A stretch of 64,000 nt of DNA, taken from the NCBI RefSeq assembly GCF_932526225.1, contig NC_064036.1, positions 248,001 through 312,000 of the forward strand. Reading direction: 5' to 3'. The stretch is from Nematostella vectensis. Taxonomy: Eukaryota; Cnidaria; Anthozoa; Actiniaria; Edwardsiidae. Both the position numbers and the translations under genes were made by a program. Below, in pieces: positions 38,066 to 52,165 of the stretch. The stretch's first letter is position 1; each line of letters starts with the position of its first letter. The notes beneath the pieces are model-generated. The model worked only from the letters and a program-made list of their open reading frames with translations. It ran no database searches and was not told the origin of the DNA.

Positions 38066-40072
38066 TAAAGGGGCAGCAGCATAGTACTGCGCATGTCTGG
38101 AGTCAGTGTTTTTTGTAGGCTTTTAAGTGTCTACAAACAGTTGAACTTTTTAAAAGCTGTCAATACCTTATTAAATAATATGCAATATTATATTGAAAAC
38201 TATGTTAATTGACAGTTTGTGGTCATTTTTTTTTTGTTTTGTTTAAAGTCTCCCACATGTACCAAAAGCTCATAAGTCAGTATTAAAATTTCACTGAAGT
38301 TCATTGTGTCAGGGCTCTAGAGCTATTGCAAATCTCTTAACCATGACACTCCCCTTTTAAAGGAAAGTAAAAAAAAAATCAAAATTGTTGGTGGGGGTCT
38401 CTGCTGTGTTTGTTTTCTTATTAGTTTTGTTCTATTATTATTATTATTTTCTTTTTTAGAGGGGGAGGGGAATTCAGCTAAAAATAGCCAAGGGTCAATT
38501 CAAGCAATTAGTACAAAAGATGTTTTTTTGCAGTCCTTTATTCAATATATTCAAGGTTATCATGCAATTCTGTTGTTTGACTGCATATATATATATTTTT
38601 TCTTTCTTTTCATTACAAGTTCTATATGTGTAAGTGGTGACAATAGCTATGATTACTATTATTTAGAATAATTTTTTACCTACTAACAGAAAACAACTTG
38701 ACTGCAAAACACTTACTGTAGGGCACTTGATATTAGGCATTACTTTCATGTGGATGTAAGGTTGAAATGTCAAAACCTTCATTAACCCGTGAATTACGCT
38801 TTAGCGTATTACACTTTGTGGTGATCTGATTCTATTGTACTTTTTTGTGTTTTACTAACTATTACCGTTTAACTATCACACTTTGTTTCACGGGTTAATG
38901 AAAACCACTCTAATTACTTACAGTAGTTCTTTTTTAATATTATTATTTACTTGTATAATTTAGATGAGCAATACATATTTCTTTATGGCGTTGTAGAGCT
39001 CATCTCGTTCCTCATAAATAACAAACAAAATGAAGTTTGCTCTTATTTTGGTGCAAAGGAATCTACAGTAGTTTTCTAATCAGATAATTGTTTTTCTTTA
39101 AACACTCACCTGTTATTTCAACAGCCTTACTTGAGTTTGCTTGTCTCAGAAATAGACCTTGCTTAATAAACAAAGACATGTTACAAACTTATTTAATAAT
39201 AGGTAACAACTGCAATATTGTATGAAGAGAGTGCCCCTCCCTTCCCCCTGCTATTGTTGACATTATGCTCAATAAACTTTTACCTCTTCCCTCTCCACCA
39301 GTTAAGCATTCTATGTATGCTTCCCTGTACAAAATGCACCCCTTCAAATAGAACATTAAAGTTCACATACTTGTTTACTTCCTCAAACTCTTTGCTTTGT
39401 GTTTTTTGTTAACTTAATAGGAACAAATTGAATACATATAATCAATAAATCTAGCAAGCTTATTTTGCACACTCACTTTTTTTTATTATTTTTGCGCAAA
39501 ACCTATCAGGATTAAAGGGGTCCAGCACAAAGAAAAAAAAAACGAATTAAAAAAAAAGCCCATTGGCCTGGGATCGAACCCGGTCTGAAGAACAAAACGG
39601 AAACCATACATACGGATTACCCAATCGGTATGGCAGCACAAGGCTTTTACGGAAGGCTGTAAAGAACCCGAAGGCCCCAAGCACCGATATTTCCGAGCGA
39701 ATATGCTGTACAACACTCTTGCAAGGTTATCCCAACCCGCGCATTAATGGGGAGGACAATAACCAGGATCCCAGGCCTGTAATACGGTTACGCCACGCAC
39801 AGCTCGCCGAGATTGTGGATGACAAAAAATAGAGGTCTATTTGGGCGTCTTGGGTCCCTTGGGGACTCGCCATGCGCACGGGCGCATCTCTTTTATTGTG
39901 TACATGACATCAAATTAGCGAAGAAAAAAGACGCTGTTTTGGTATCATGTGAAAAGCATAAAATAAATAGAAATAATGACGTAAGGGGGGAGAATATTGA
40001 CATATTCATATTAGAATATTGACAAAATCCGCAATATTGTCTATGCTGACTAAGTAAAGCTGTATTTTACTT
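38066..40072 (+). repeat. Repeat unit 20
   Basis: Length 2007. Shares GTTAACTTAATAGG, GATTAAAGGGGTCC and GAAGTTTGCTC with unit 23. Inverted-repeat element 38778-38902. tRNA-like segment 39560-39627. Confidence 0.97.
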
Positions 40073-40586
40073 TAAAGGGGCAGCAGCATAGTACTGCGCA
40101 TGTCTGGAGTCAGTGTTTTTTGTAGGCTTTTAAGTGTCTACAAACAGTTGAACTTTTTAAAAGCTGTCAATACCTTATTAAATAATATGCAATATTATAT
40201 TGAAAACTATGTTAATTGACAGTTTGTGGTCATTTTTGTTTGTTTTGTTTAAAGTCTCCCACATGTACCAAAAGCTCATAAGTCAGTATTAGAATTTCAC
40301 TGAAGTTCATTGTGTCAGGGCTCTAGAGCTATTGCAAATCTCTTAACCATGACACTCCCCTTTTAAAGGAAAGTAACAAAAAATCAAAATTGTTGGTGGG
40401 GGTCTCTGCTGTGTTTGTTTTCTTTTTAGTTTTGTTCTATTATTATTATTATTTTCTTTTTTAGAGGGGGAGGGGAATTCAGCTAAAAATAGCCAAGGGT
40501 CAATTCAAGCAACTAGTACAAAAGATGTTTTTTTGCAGTCCTTTATTCAATATATTCAAGGTTATCATGCAATTCTGTTGTTTGAC

Positions 40587-40629
<43 letters not shown>

Positions 40630-42107
40630 TTCTTTCTTTTCATTACAAGTTCTATATGTGTAAGTGGTGACAATAGCTATGATTACTATTATTTAGAATA
40701 ATTTTTTACCTACTAACAGAAAACAACTTGACTGCAAAACACTTACTGTAGGGCACTCGATATTAGGCATTACTTTCATGTGGATGTAAGGTTGAAATGT
40801 CAAAACCTTCATTAACCCGTGAATTACGCTTTAGCGTATTACACTTTGTGGTGATCTGATTCTATTGTACTTTTTTGTGTTTTACTAACTATTACCGTTT
40901 AACTATCACACTTTGTTTCACGGGTTAATGAAAACCACCCTAATTACTTACAGTAGTTCTTTTTTTAATATTATTATTTACTTGTATAATTTAGATGAGC
41001 AATACGTATTTCTTTATGGCGTTGTAGAGCTCATCTCGTTCTTCATAAATAACAAACAAAATGAAGTTTGTTCTTATTTTGGTGCAAAGGAATCTACAGT
41101 AGTTTTATAATCAGATAATTGTTATTCTTTTAACACTCACCTGTTATTTCAACAGCCTTACTTGAGTTTGCTTGTCTCAGAAATAGACCTTGCTTAATAA
41201 ACAAAGACATGTTACAAACTTATTTAATAATAGGTAACAACTGCAATATTGTATGAAGAGAGTGCCACTCTCTTCCCTCTGCTATTGTTGAAATTATGCT
41301 CAATAAACTTTTACCTCTTCCCCTCTCCACCAGTTAAGCATTCTATGTATGCTTCCCTGTACAAAATGCACCCCTTCGAATAGAACATTAAAGTTCACAT
41401 ACTTGTTTACTTCCTCAAACTCTTTGCTTTGTGTTTTTTGTTAACTTCCTAGGAACAAATTGAATACATATAATCAATAAATCTAGCAAGCTTATTTTGC
41501 AAACTCACTTTTTTTTTATTATTTTTGCGCAAAACCTATCAGGATTAAGGGGGTCCAGCACAAAGAAAAAAAAAACGAATTAAAAAAAAAAAGCCCATTG
41601 GCCTGGGATCGAACCCGGTCTGAAGAACAAAACGGAAACCATACATACGGATTACTCAATCGGTATGGCAGCACAAGGCTTTTACGGAAGGCTGTAAAGA
41701 ACCCGAAGGCCCCAAGCACCGATATTTCCGAGCGAATATGCTGTACAACACTCTTGCAAGGTTATCCCAACCCGCGCATTAATGGGGAGGACAATAACCA
41801 GGATCCCAGGCCTGTAATACAGTTACGCCACGCACAGCTCGCCGAGATTGTGGATGACAAAAAATAGAGGTCTATTTGGGCGTCTTGGGTCCCTTGGGGA
41901 CTCGCCATGCGCACGGGCGCATCTCTTTTATTGTGTACATGACATCAAATTAGCGAAGAAAAAAGACGCTGTTTTGGTATCATGTGAAAAGCATAAAATA
42001 AATAGAAATAATGACGTAAGGGGGGAGAATATTGACATATTCATATTAGAATATTGACAAAATCCGCAATATTGTCTATGCTGACTAAGTAAAGCTGTAT
42101 TTTACTT
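40073..42107 (+). repeat. Repeat unit 21
   Basis: Length 2035. TA tract 40590-40621. Carries GTAACAAAAAATC (as in 22, 24, 28, 29) and TTCGAATAGAAC (as in 19 and 22). Inverted-repeat element 40808-40932. tRNA-like segment 41595-41662. Confidence 0.97.
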
Positions 42108-44125
42108 TAAAGGGGCAGCAGCATAGTACTGCGCATGTCTGGAGTCAGTGTTTTTTGTAGGCTTTTAAGTGTCTACAAACAGTTGAACTTTTTAAAAGCT
42201 GTCAATACCTTATTAAATAATATGCAATATTATATTGAAAACTATGTTAATTGACAGTTTGTGGTCATTTTTGTTTGTTTTGTTTAAAGTCTCCCACATG
42301 TACCAAAAGCTCATAAGTCAGTATTAGAATTTCACTGAAGTTCATTGTGTCAGGGCTCTAGAGCTATTGCAAATCTCTTAACCATGACACTCCCCTTTTA
42401 AAGGAAAGTAACAAAAAATCAAAATTGTTGGTGGGGGTCTCTCTGCTGTGTTTGTTTTCTTTTTAGTTTTGTTCTATTATTATTATTATTTTCTTTTTTA
42501 GAGGGGGAGGGGAATTCAGCTAAAAATAGCCAAGGGTCAATTCAAGCAACTAGTACAAAAGATGTTTTTTTGCAGTCCTTTATTCAATATATTCAAGGTT
42601 ATCATGCAATTCTGTTGTTTGACTGCATATATATATATATATATATTTTTTCTTTCTTTTCATTACAAGTTCTATATGTGTAAGTGGTGACAATAGCTAT
42701 GATTACTATTATTTAGAATAATTTTTTACCTACTAACAGAAAACAACTTGACTGCAAAACACTTACTGTAGGGCACTCGATATTAGGCATTACTTTCATG
42801 TGGATGTAAGGTTGAAATGTCAAAACCTTCATTAACCCGTGAATTACGCTTTAGCGTATTACACTTTGTGGTGATCTGATTCTATTGTACTTTTTTGTGT
42901 TTTACTAACTATTACCGTTTAACTATCACACTTTGTTTCACGGGTTAATGAAAACCACTCTAATTACTTACAGTAGTTCTTTTTTTAATATTATTATTTA
43001 CTTGTATAATTTAGATGAGCAATACGTATTTCTTTATGGCGTTGTAGAGCTCATCTCGTTCTTCATAAATAACAAACAAAATGAAGTTTGTTCTTATTTT
43101 GGTGCAAAGGAATCTACAGTAGTTTTCTAATCAGATAATTGTTTTTCTTTTAACACTCACCTGTTATTTCAACAGCCTTACTTGAGTTTGCTTGTCTCAG
43201 AAATAGACCTTGCTTAATAAACAAAGACATGTTACAAACTTATTTAATAATAGGTAACAACTGCAATATTGTATGAAGAGAGTGCCCCTCTCTTCCCTCT
43301 GCTATTGTTGAAATTATGCTCAATAAACTTTTACCTCTTCCCCTCTCCACCAGTTAAGCATTCTATGTATGCTTCCCTGTACAAAATGCACCCCTTCGAA
43401 TAGAACATTAAAGTTCACATACTTGTTTACTTCCTCAAACTCTTTGCTTTGTGTTTTTTGTTAACTTCCTAGGAACAAATTGAATACATATAATCAATAA
43501 ATCTAGCAAGCTTATTTTGCAAACTCACTTTTTTTTATTATTTTTGCGCAAAACCTATCAGGATTAAGGGGGTCCAGCACAAAGAAAAAAAAAACGAATT
43601 AAAAAAAAAAGCCCATTGGCCTGGGATCGAACCCGGTCTGAAGAACAAAACGGAAACCATACATACGGATTACCCAATCGGTATGGCAGCACAAGGCATT
43701 TACGGAAGGCTGTAAAGAACCCGAAGGCCCCAAGCACCGATATTTCCGAGCGAATATGCTGTACAACACTCTTGCAAGGTTATCCCAACCCGCGCATTAA
43801 TGGGGAGGACAATAACCAGGATCCCAGGCCTGTAATACAGTTACGCCACGCACAGCTCGCCGAGATTGTGGATGACAAAAAATAGAGGTCTATTTGGGCG
43901 TCTTGGGTCCCTTGGGGACTCGCCATGCGCACGGGCGCATCTCTTTTATTGTGTACATGACATCAAATTAGCGAAGAAAAAAGACGCTGTTTTGGTATCA
44001 TGTGAAAAGCATAAAATAAATAGAAATAAAGACGTACTGGGGGAGAATATTGACATATTCATATTAGAATATTGACAAAATCCGCAATATTGTCTATGCT
44101 GACTAAGTAAAGCTGTATTTTACTT
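42108..44125 (+). repeat. Repeat unit 22
   Basis: Length 2018. Very like unit 21, with an extra CT in GGGTCTCTCTGCTG near 42438. Ends with ACGTACTGGGGGAG as in unit 18. Inverted-repeat element 42828-42952. tRNA-like segment 43613-43680. Confidence 0.97.
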
Positions 44126-46131
44126 TAAAGGGGCAGCAGCATAGTACTGCGCATGTCTGGAGTCAGTGTTTTTTGTAGGCTTTTAAGTGTCTACAAACAG
44201 TTGAACTTTTTAAAAGCTGTCAATACCTTATTAAATAATATGCAATATTATATTGAAAACTATGTTAATTGACAGTTTGTGGTCATTTTTTTTTGTTTTG
44301 TTTAAAGTCTCCCACATGTACCAAAAGCTCATAAGTCAGTATTAAAATTTCACTGAAGTTCATTGTGTCAGGGCTCTAGAGCTATTGCAAATCTCTTAAC
44401 CATGACACTCCCCTTTTAAAGGAAAGTAAAAAAAAATCAAAATTGTTGGTGGGGGTCTCTGCTGTGTTTGTTTTCTTATTAGTTTTGTTCTATTATTATT
44501 ATTATTTTCTTTTTTAGAGGGGGAGGGGAATTCAGCTAAAAATAGCCAAGGGTCAATTCAAGCAATTAGTACAAAAGATGTTTTTTTGCAGTCCTTTATT
44601 CAATATATTCAAGGTTATCATGCAATTCTGTTGTTTGACTGCATATATATATTTTTTTTCTTTCTTTTCATTACAAGTTCTATATGTGTAAGTGGTGACA
44701 ATAGCTATGATTACTATTATTTAGAATAATTTTTTACCTACTAACAGAAAACAACTTGACTGCAAAACACTTACTGTAGGGCACTCGATATTAGGCATTA
44801 CTTTCATGTGGATGTAAGGTTGAAATGTCAAAACCTTCATTAACCCGTGAATTACGCTTTAGCGTATTACACTTTGTGGTGATCTGATTCTATTGTACTT
44901 TTTTGTGTTTTACTAACTATTACCGTTTAACTATCACACTTTGTTTCACGGGTTAATGAAAACCACTCTAATTACTTACAGTAGTTCTTTTTTAATATTA
45001 TTATTTACTTGTATAATTTAGATGAGCAATACATATTTCTTTATGGCGTTGTAGAGCTCATCTCGTTCCTCATAAATAACAACAAAATGAAGTTTGCTCT
45101 TATTTTGGTGCAAAGGAATCTACAGTAGTTTTCTAATCAGATAATTGTTTTTCTTTTAACACTCACCTGTTATTTCAACAGCCTTACTTGAGTTTGCTTG
45201 TCTCAGAAATAGACCTTGCTTAATAAACAAAGACATGTTACAAACTTATTTAATAATAGGTAACAACTGCAATATTGTATGAAGAGAGTGCCCCTCCCTT
45301 CCCCCTGCTATTGTTGACATTATGCTCAATAAACTTTTACCTCTTCCCTCTCCACCAGTTAAGCATTCTATGTATGCTTCCCTGTACAAAATGCACCCCT
45401 TCAAATAGAACATTAAAGTTCACATACTTGTTTACTTCCTCAAACTCTTTGCTTTGTGTTTTTTGTTAACTTAATAGGAACAAATTGAATACATATAATC
45501 AATAAATCTAGCAAGCTTATTTTGCAAACTCACTTTTTTTTATTATTTTTGCGCAAAACCTATCAGGATTAAAGGGGTCCAGCACAAAGAAAAAAAAAAA
45601 CGAATTAAAAAAAAAAGCCCATTGGCCTGGGATCGAACCCGGTCTGAAGAACAAAACGGAAACCATACATACGGATTACCCAATCGGTATGGCAGCACAA
45701 GGCTTTTACGGAAGGCTGTAAAGAACCCGAAGGCCCCAAGCACCGATATTTCCGAGCGAATATGCTGTACAACACTCTTGCAAAGTTATCCCAACCCGCG
45801 CATTAATGGGGAGGACAATAACCAGGATCCCAGGCCTGTAATACGGTTACGCCACGCACAGCTCGCCGAGATTGTGGATGACAAAAAATAGAGGTCTATT
45901 TGGGCGTCTTGGGTCCCTTGGGGACTCGCCATGCGCACGGGCGCATCTCTTTTATTGTGTACATGACATCAAATTAGCGAAGAAAAAAGACGCTGTTTTG
46001 GTATCATGTGAAAAGCATAAAATAAATAGAAATAATGACGTAAGGGGGGAGAATATTGACATATTCATATTAGAATATTGACAAAATCCGCAATATTGTC
46101 TATGCTGACTAAGTAAAGCTGTATTTTACTT
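44126..46131 (+). repeat. Repeat unit 23
   Basis: Length 2006. Partner of unit 20 (offset 6060). Inverted-repeat element 44836-44960. tRNA-like segment 45619-45686. Confidence 0.97.
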
Positions 46132-48150
46132 TAAAGGGGCAGCAGCATAGTACTGCGCATGTCTGGAGTCAGTGTTTTTTGTAGGCTTTTAAGTGTCTAC
46201 AAACAGTTGAACTTTTTAAAAGCTGTCAATACCTTATTAAATAATATGCAATATTATATTGAAAACTATGTTAATTGACAGTTTGTGGTCATTTTTGTTT
46301 GTTTTGTTTAAAGTCTCCCACATGTACCAAAAGCTCATAAGTCAGTATTAGAATTTCACTGAAGTTCATTGTGTCAGGGCTCTAGAGCTATTGCAAATCT
46401 CTTAACCATGACACTCCCCTTTTAAAGGAAAGTAACAAAAAATCAAAATTGTTGGTGGGGGTCTCTGCTGTGTTTGTTTTCTTTTTAGTTTTGTTCTATT
46501 ATTATTATTATTTTCTTTTTTAGAGGGGGAGGGGAATTCAGCTAAAAATAGCCAAGGGTCAATTCAAGCAACTAGTACAAAAGATGTTTTTTTGCAGTCC
46601 TTTATTCAATATATTCAAGGTTATCATGCAATTCTGTTGTTTGACTGCATATATATATATATATATATATATTTTTTTTCTTTCTTTTCATTACAAGTTC
46701 TATATGTGTAAGTGGTGACCATAGCTATGATTACTATTATTTAGAATATCTTTTCACCTACTAACAGAAAACAACTTGACTGCAAAACACTTACTGTAGG
46801 GCACTCGATATTAGGCATTACTTTCATGTGGATGTAAGGTTGAAATGTCAAAACCTTCATTAACCCGTGAACTACGCTTTAGCGTATTACACTTTGTGGT
46901 GATCTGATTCTATTGTACTTTTTTGTGTTGTACTAACTATTACCGTTTAACTATCACACTTTGTTTCACGGGTTAATGAAAACCACTCTAATTACTTACA
47001 GTAGTTCTTTTTTAATATTATTATTTACTTGTATAATTTAGATGAGCAATACATATTTCTTTATGGCTTTGTAGAGCTCATCTCGTTCCTCATAAATAAC
47101 AAACAAAATAAAGTTTGTTCTTATTTTGGTGCAAAGGAATCTACAGTAGTTTTCTAATCAGATAATTGTTTTTCTTTTAACACTCACCTGTTATTTCAAC
47201 TGCCTTACTTGAGTTTGCTTGTCTCAGAAATAGACCTTGCTTAATAAACAAAGACATGTTACAAACTTATTTAATAATAGGTAACAACTGCAATATTGTA
47301 TGAAGAGAGTGCCCCTCTCTTCCCTCTGCTATTGTTCAAATTATGCTCAATAAACTTTTACCTCTTCCCTCTCCACCAGTTAAGCATTCTATGTATGCTT
47401 CCCTGTACAAAATGCACCCCTTCAAATAGAACATTAAAGTTCACATACTTGTTTACTTCCTCAAACTCTTTGCTTTGTGTTTTTTGTTAACTTCCTAGGA
47501 ACAAATTGAATACATATAATCAATAAATCTAGCAAGCTTATTTTGCAAACTCACTTTTTTTATTATTTTTGCGCAAACCCTATCAGGATTAAGGGGGTCC
47601 AGCACAAAGAAAAAAAAAACGAACTAAAAAAAAAAGCCCATTGGCCTGGGATCGAACCCGGTCTGAAGAACAAAACGGAAACCATACATACGGATTACCC
47701 AATCGGTATGGCAGCACAAGGCTTTTACGGAAGGCTGTAAAGAACCCGAAGGCCCCAAGCACCGATAGTTCCGAGCGAATATGCTGTACAACACTCTTGC
47801 AAGGTTATCCCAACCCGCGCATTAATGGGGAGGACAATAACCAGGATCCCAGGCCTGTAATACGGTTACGCCACGCACAGCTCGCCGAGATTGTGGATGA
47901 CAAAAAATAGAGGTCTATTTGGGCGTCTTGGGTCCCTTGGGGACTCGCCATGCGCACGGGCGCATCTCTTTTATTGTGTACATGACATCAAATTAGCGAA
48001 GAAAAAAGACGCTGTTTTGGTATCATGTGAAAAGCATAAAATAAATAGAAATAAAGACGTAAGGGGGGAGAATATTGACATATTCATATTAGAATATTGA
48101 CAAAATCCGCAATATTGTCTATGCTGACTAAGTAAAGCTGTATTTTACTT
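46132..48150 (+). repeat. Repeat unit 24
   Basis: Length 2019. Shares TGTGTTGTACTAAC and AACAAAATAAAGTTTG with unit 29. Inverted-repeat element 46856-46980. tRNA-like segment 47638-47705. Confidence 0.97.
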
Positions 48151-50157
48151 TAAAGGGGCAGCAGCATAGTACTGCGCATGTCTGGAGTCAGTGTTTTTTG
48201 TAGGCTTTTAAGTGTCTACAAACAGTTGAACTTTTTAAAAGCTGTCAATACCTTATTAAATAATATGCAATATTATATTGAAAACTATGTTAATTGACAG
48301 TTTGTGGTCATTTTTTTTTTGTTTTGTTTAAAGTCTCCCACATGTACCAAAAGCTCATAAGTCAGTATTAAAATTTCACTGAAGTTCATTGTGTCAGGGC
48401 TCTAGAGCTATTGCAAATCTCTTAACCATGACACTCCCCTTTTAAAGGAAAGTAAAAAAAATCAAAATTGTTGGTGGGGGTCTCTGCTGTGTTTGTTTTC
48501 TTTTCAGTTTTGTTCTATTATTATTATTATTATTTTCTTTTTTAGAGGGGGAGGGGAATTCAGCTAAAAACAGCCAAGGGTCAATTCAAGCAATTAGTAC
48601 AAAAGATGTTTTTTTGCAGTCCTTTATTCAATATATTCAAGGTTATCATGCAATTCTGTTGTTTGACTGCATATATATATTTTTTTTCTTTCTTTTCATT
48701 ACAAGTTCTATATGTGTAAGTGGTGACCATAGCTATGATTACTATTATTTAGAATAATTTTTTACCTACTAACAGAAAACAACTTGACTGCAAAACACTT
48801 ACTGTAGGGCACTCGATATTAGGCATTACTTTCATGTGGATGTAAGGTTGAAATGTCAAAACCTTCATTAACCCGTGAATTACGCTTTAGCGTATTACAC
48901 TTTGTGGTGATCTGATTCTATTGTACCTTTTTGTTTTTACTAACTATTACCGTTTAACTATCACACTTTGTTTCACGGGTTAATGAAAACCACTCTAATT
49001 ACTTACAGTAGTTCTTTTTTAATGTTATTATTTACTTGTATAATTTAGATGAGCAATACATATTTCTTTATGGCGTTGTAGAGCTCATGTCGTTCCTCAT
49101 AAATAACAAACAAAATGAAGTTTGCTCTTATTTTGGTGCAAAGTAATCTACAGTAGTTTTCTAATCAGATAATTGTTTTTCTTTTAACACTCACCTGTTA
49201 TTTCAACAGCCTTACTTGAGTTTGCTTGTCTCAGAAATAGACCTTGCTTAATAAACAAAGACATGTTACAAACTTATTTAATAATAGGTAACAACTGCAA
49301 TATTGTATGAAGAGAGTGCCCCTCTCTTCCCCCTGCTATTGTTGAAATTATGCTCAATAAATTTTTCCTCTTCCCTCTCCACCAGTTAAGCATTATTTGT
49401 ATGCTTCCCTGTACAAAATGCACCCCTTCAAATAGAACATTAAAGTTCACATACTTGTTTACTTCCTCCAACTCTTTGCTTTGTGTTTTTTGTTAACTTC
49501 CTAGGAACAAATTGAATACATATAATCAATAAATCTAGCAAGCTTATTTTGCAAACTCACTTTTTTTTATTATTTTTGCGCAAACCCTATCAGGATTAAG
49601 GGGGTCCAGCACAAAGAAAAAAAAAACGAACTAAAAAAAAAAGCCCATTGGCCTGGGATCGAACCCGGTCTGAAGAACAAAACGGAAACCATACATACGG
49701 ATTACCCAATCGGTATGGCAGCACAAGGCTTTTACGGAAGGCTGTAAAGAACCCGAAGGCCCCAAGCACCGATAGTTCCGAACGAATATGCTGTACAACA
49801 CTCTTGCAAGGTTATCCCAACCCGCGCATTAATGGGGAGGACAATAACCAGGATCCCAGGCCTGTAATACGGTTACGCCACGCACAGCTCGCCGAGATTG
49901 TGGATGACAAAAAATAGAGGTCTATTTGGGCGTCTTGGGTCCCTTGGGGACTCGCCATGCGCACGGGCGCATCTCTTTTATTGTGTACATGACATCAAAT
50001 TAGCGAAGAAAAAAGACGCTGTTTTGGTATCATGTGAAAAGCATAAAATAAATAGAAATAAAGACGTAAGGGGGGAGAATATTGACATCTTCATATTAGA
50101 ATATTGACAAAATCCGCAATATTGTCTACGCTGACTCAGTAAAGCTGTATTTTACTT
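48151..50157 (+). repeat. Repeat unit 25
   Basis: Length 2007. Shares CCTTTTTGTTTTTACTAAC, CTCATGTCGTTCC, CAAAGTAATCTAC and ATAAATTTTTCCTC with unit 30. Inverted-repeat element 48864-48987, slightly shortened. tRNA-like segment 49645-49712. Confidence 0.97.
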
Positions 50158-52165
50158 TAAAGGGGCAGCAACATAGTACTGCGCATGTCTGGAGTCAGTG
50201 ATTATTGTAGGCTTTTAAGTGTCAACAAACAGTTGAAATTTTTAAAAGCTGTGAATACCTTATTAAATAATATGCAATATTATATTGAAAACTATGTTAA
50301 TTGACAGTTTGTGGTCATTTTTTTTGTTTTGTTTAAAGTCTCCCACATGTACCAAAAGCTCATAAGTCAGTATTAGAATTTCACTGAAGTTTATTGCGTC
50401 AGGGCTCTAGAGCTATTGCAAATCTCTTAACCATGACACTCCCCTTTTAAAGGAAAGTAAAAAAAATCAAAATTGTTGGTGGGGGTCTCTGTTGTGTTTG
50501 TTTTCTTTTTAGTTTTGTTCTATTATTATTATTATTTTCTTTTTTAGAGGGGGAGGGGAATTCAGCTAAAAATAGCCAAGGGTCAATTCAAGCAACTAGT
50601 ACAAAAGATGTTTTTTTGCAGTCCTTTATTCAATATATTCAAGGTTATCATGCAATTCTGTTGTTTGACTCCATATATATATATATTTTTTTTCTTTCTT
50701 TTCATTACAAGTTCTATATGTGTAAGTGGTGACCATAGCTATGATTACTATTATTTAGAATATCTTTTTACCTACTAACAGAAAACAACTTGACTGCAAA
50801 ACACTTACTGTAGGGCACTCGATATTAGGCATTACTTTCATGTGGATGTAAGGGTGAAATGTCAAAACCTTGATTAACCCGTGAACTACGCTTTAGCGTA
50901 TTACACTTTGTGGTGATCTGATTCTATTGTACTTTTTTTGTGTTTTACTAACTATTACCGTTTAACTATCACACTTTGTTTCACGGGTTAATGAAAACCA
51001 CTCTAATTACTTACAGTAGTTCTTTTTTAATATTATTATTTACTTGTATAATTTAGATGAGCAATACATATTTCTTTATGGCTTTGTAGAGCTCATCTCG
51101 TTCCTCATAAATAACAAACAAAATGAAGTTTGTTCTTATTTTGGTGCAAAGGAATCTACAGTAGTTTTCTAATCAGATAATTGTTTTTCTTTTAACACTC
51201 ACCTGTTATTTCAACAGCCTTACTTGAGTTTGCTTGTCTCAGAAATAGACCTTGCTTAATAAACAAAGACATGTTACAAACTTATTTAATAATAGGTAAC
51301 AACTGCAATATTGTATGAAGAGAGTGCCCCTCTCTTCCCTCTGCTATTGTTCAAATTATGCTCAATAAACTTTTACCTCTTCCCTCTCCACCAGTTAAGC
51401 ATTCTATTTATGCCTCCCGGTACAAAATGCACCCCTTCAAATAGAACATTAAAGTTCACATACTTGTTTACTTCCTCAAACTCTTTGCTTTGTGTTTTTT
51501 GTTAACTTCCTAGGAACAAATTGAATATATATAATCAATAAATCTTGCAAGCTTATTTTGCAAACTCACTTTTTTTTATTATTTTTGCGCAAAACCTATC
51601 AGGATTAAGGGGGTCCAGCAGAAAGAAAAAAAAAACAAACTAAAAAAAAAGCCCATTGGCCTGGGATCGAACCCGGTCTGAAGAACAAAACGGAAACCAT
51701 ACATACGGATTACCCAATCTGTATGGCAGCACAAGGCTTTTACGGAAGGCTGTAAAGAACCCGAAGGCCCCAAGCACCGATATTTCCGAGCGAATATGCT
51801 GTACAACACTCTTGCAAGGTTATCCCAACCCGCGCATTAATGGGGAGGACAATAACCAGGATCCCAGGCCTGTAATACGGTTACGCCACGCACAGCTCGC
51901 CGAGATTGTGGATGACAAAAAATAGAGGTCTATTTGGGCGTCTTGGGTCCCTTGGGGACTCGCCATGCGCACGGGCGCATCTCTTTTTTTGTGTACATGA
52001 CATCAAATTAGCGAAGAAAAAAGACGCTGTTTTGGTATAATGTGAAAAGCATAAAATAAATAGAAATAAAGACGTAAGGGGGGAGAATATTGACATATTC
52101 ATATTAGAATATTGACAAAACCCGCTATATTGTCTACGCTGACTAAGCAAAGCTGTATTTTACTT
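50158..52165 (+). repeat. Repeat unit 26
   Basis: Length 2008. Start type i. Inverted-repeat element 50870-50995, with its left repeat changed to TTGATTAACCC. tRNA-like segment 51653-51720. Private AATCTGTATGG at about 51717, and a TTTTTTTGTGTAC run at about 51985. Confidence 0.97.
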
